From NCBI RefSeq assembly GCF_009909185.1, contig NZ_JAAAMV010000002.1:248001-312000 (forward strand): 64,000 bases of DNA. The letters run 5' to 3'. This DNA is from Paenibacillus glycinis (GTDB taxonomy: Bacteria > Bacillota > Bacilli > Paenibacillales > Paenibacillaceae). Below are positions 63,741 through 64,000 of the stretch, in pieces. A program made the position numbers and the translations under genes. A model generated the notes under the pieces. The model was not told the DNA's origin. It was given only the letters and a program-made list of their open reading frames with translations, and did no database searches. Position 1 is the first letter of the stretch. The number at the start of each line of letters is the position of its first letter.

Positions 63741-64000
63741 TCACGTGATTTCGCCCATGTCGACGATTTTGGCGTGCACGCGCAGCTTGAACTCCGCTTG
63801 TCCGAACGCTTCGCCCCAGTGATCCTGAACCTTCTTCCACGCCGCATACTGAAACGCGCGGGCATGGAGCCCCAAGCCGACGGGGTCCATCCGGTTCGCT
63901 TGAAGCTTGGCGATCAGGGCCGTCATCTGCGCCTGCAGCCGTTTATCGATTTGCGCTTCCAATTGCCCCGCGTCATGCAGGACGTCGAACGCGAAGAAAC
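63741..64000 (-). CDS. GerC-family spore germination lipoprotein, C-terminal part
   Basis: Partial; continues past the right edge. The visible 86 residues (DVLHDAGQLEAQIDKRLQAQ, then DPVGLGLHARAFQYAAWKKV and a final VHAKIVDMGEIT) match the GerAC-type C-terminus. An A-B-C receptor operon probably lies beyond the edge. It differs from the complete gerC at 32696. Confidence 0.78.
   Translation of the reverse strand, partial: FFAFDVLHDAGQLEAQIDKRLQAQMTALIAKLQANRMDPVGLGLHARAFQYAAWKKVQDHWGEAFGQAEFKLRVHAKIVDMGEIT

Overview
The window looks like chromosomal DNA of a spore-forming, high-GC Firmicute of the Paenibacillaceae (Paenibacillus/Cohnella type). The support is spore biology (a GerA/GerB/GerC receptor operon, the end of a second GerC, SleB), YmaF and LysM coat-like proteins, Bacillus-style AGGAGG ribosome binding sites, a T-box before proS, a XerS-type recombinase and Bacillus-type promoters. 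I see no rRNA, tRNA, CRISPR array, transposase or phage module. The content is mostly core and niche-adaptation genes, many small transport or resistance units each with its own regulator.

Layout. 0-4 kb: purine-ring (allantoin) catabolism operon allB-pucF-pucG on the minus strand. 4.3-4.9 kb: two small plus-strand ORFs, the second under a cyclic di-GMP-I riboswitch. 4.9-6.2 kb: YetF-type membrane protein and a LysM protein. 6.2-13.2 kb: two cytoplasmic histidine kinases, one a 1909-residue poly-HAMP hybrid kinase, the other carrying a dead receiver domain. 13.3-18.3 kb: DUF1904, two GNAT acetyltransferases, YmaF, and an MFS pump whose promoter carries a LexA-like dyad. 18.4-21.4 kb: merR-MFS-EamA operon. 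21.6-22.4 kb: FusB-type EF-G-binding protein behind an attenuator-like leader. 22.5-28.7 kb: secreted protein, EamA/LysR divergent pair, MarR, YdeI, thiamine-binding protein, small membrane protein, P-loop kinase. 29-38.6 kb: glycerate kinase, gerABC, msrAB, NlpC/P60, NUDIX, Ig-repeat secreted protein, sleB. 38.7-40.7 kb: YtrA-type GntR plus ABC transporter. 40.8-42 kb: xerS.

42-50.6 kb is the most unusual part. A divergently encoded GntR regulator faces a secreted Vps62/NPP1-like protein, an FbpA-type binding lipoprotein, a fused permease, an ATPase and a translationally coupled metallo-beta-lactamase-fold enzyme, with an inositol-monophosphatase-family gene beyond. The same 9-bp dyad (TGTCWGACA) sits at the predicted start point of both divergent promoters. 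Between binding protein and permease lies a hairpin that hides a perfect Shine-Dalgarno sequence, followed by an 8-codon minicistron whose stop overlaps the permease start.

50.6-64 kb: GyrI-like protein, proS with a proline T-box, TmrB-like and MmcQ/YjbR proteins, DUF4173 membrane protein, an SgrR-type regulator running into a 20-unit 15-bp minisatellite, GH95 glycosidase, ABC-F ATPase, DUF2935 protein and the end of a second gerC. Gene functions are family assignments by recognition. Promoter, operator and RNA-structure calls come from manual base matching and have not been computed or searched.
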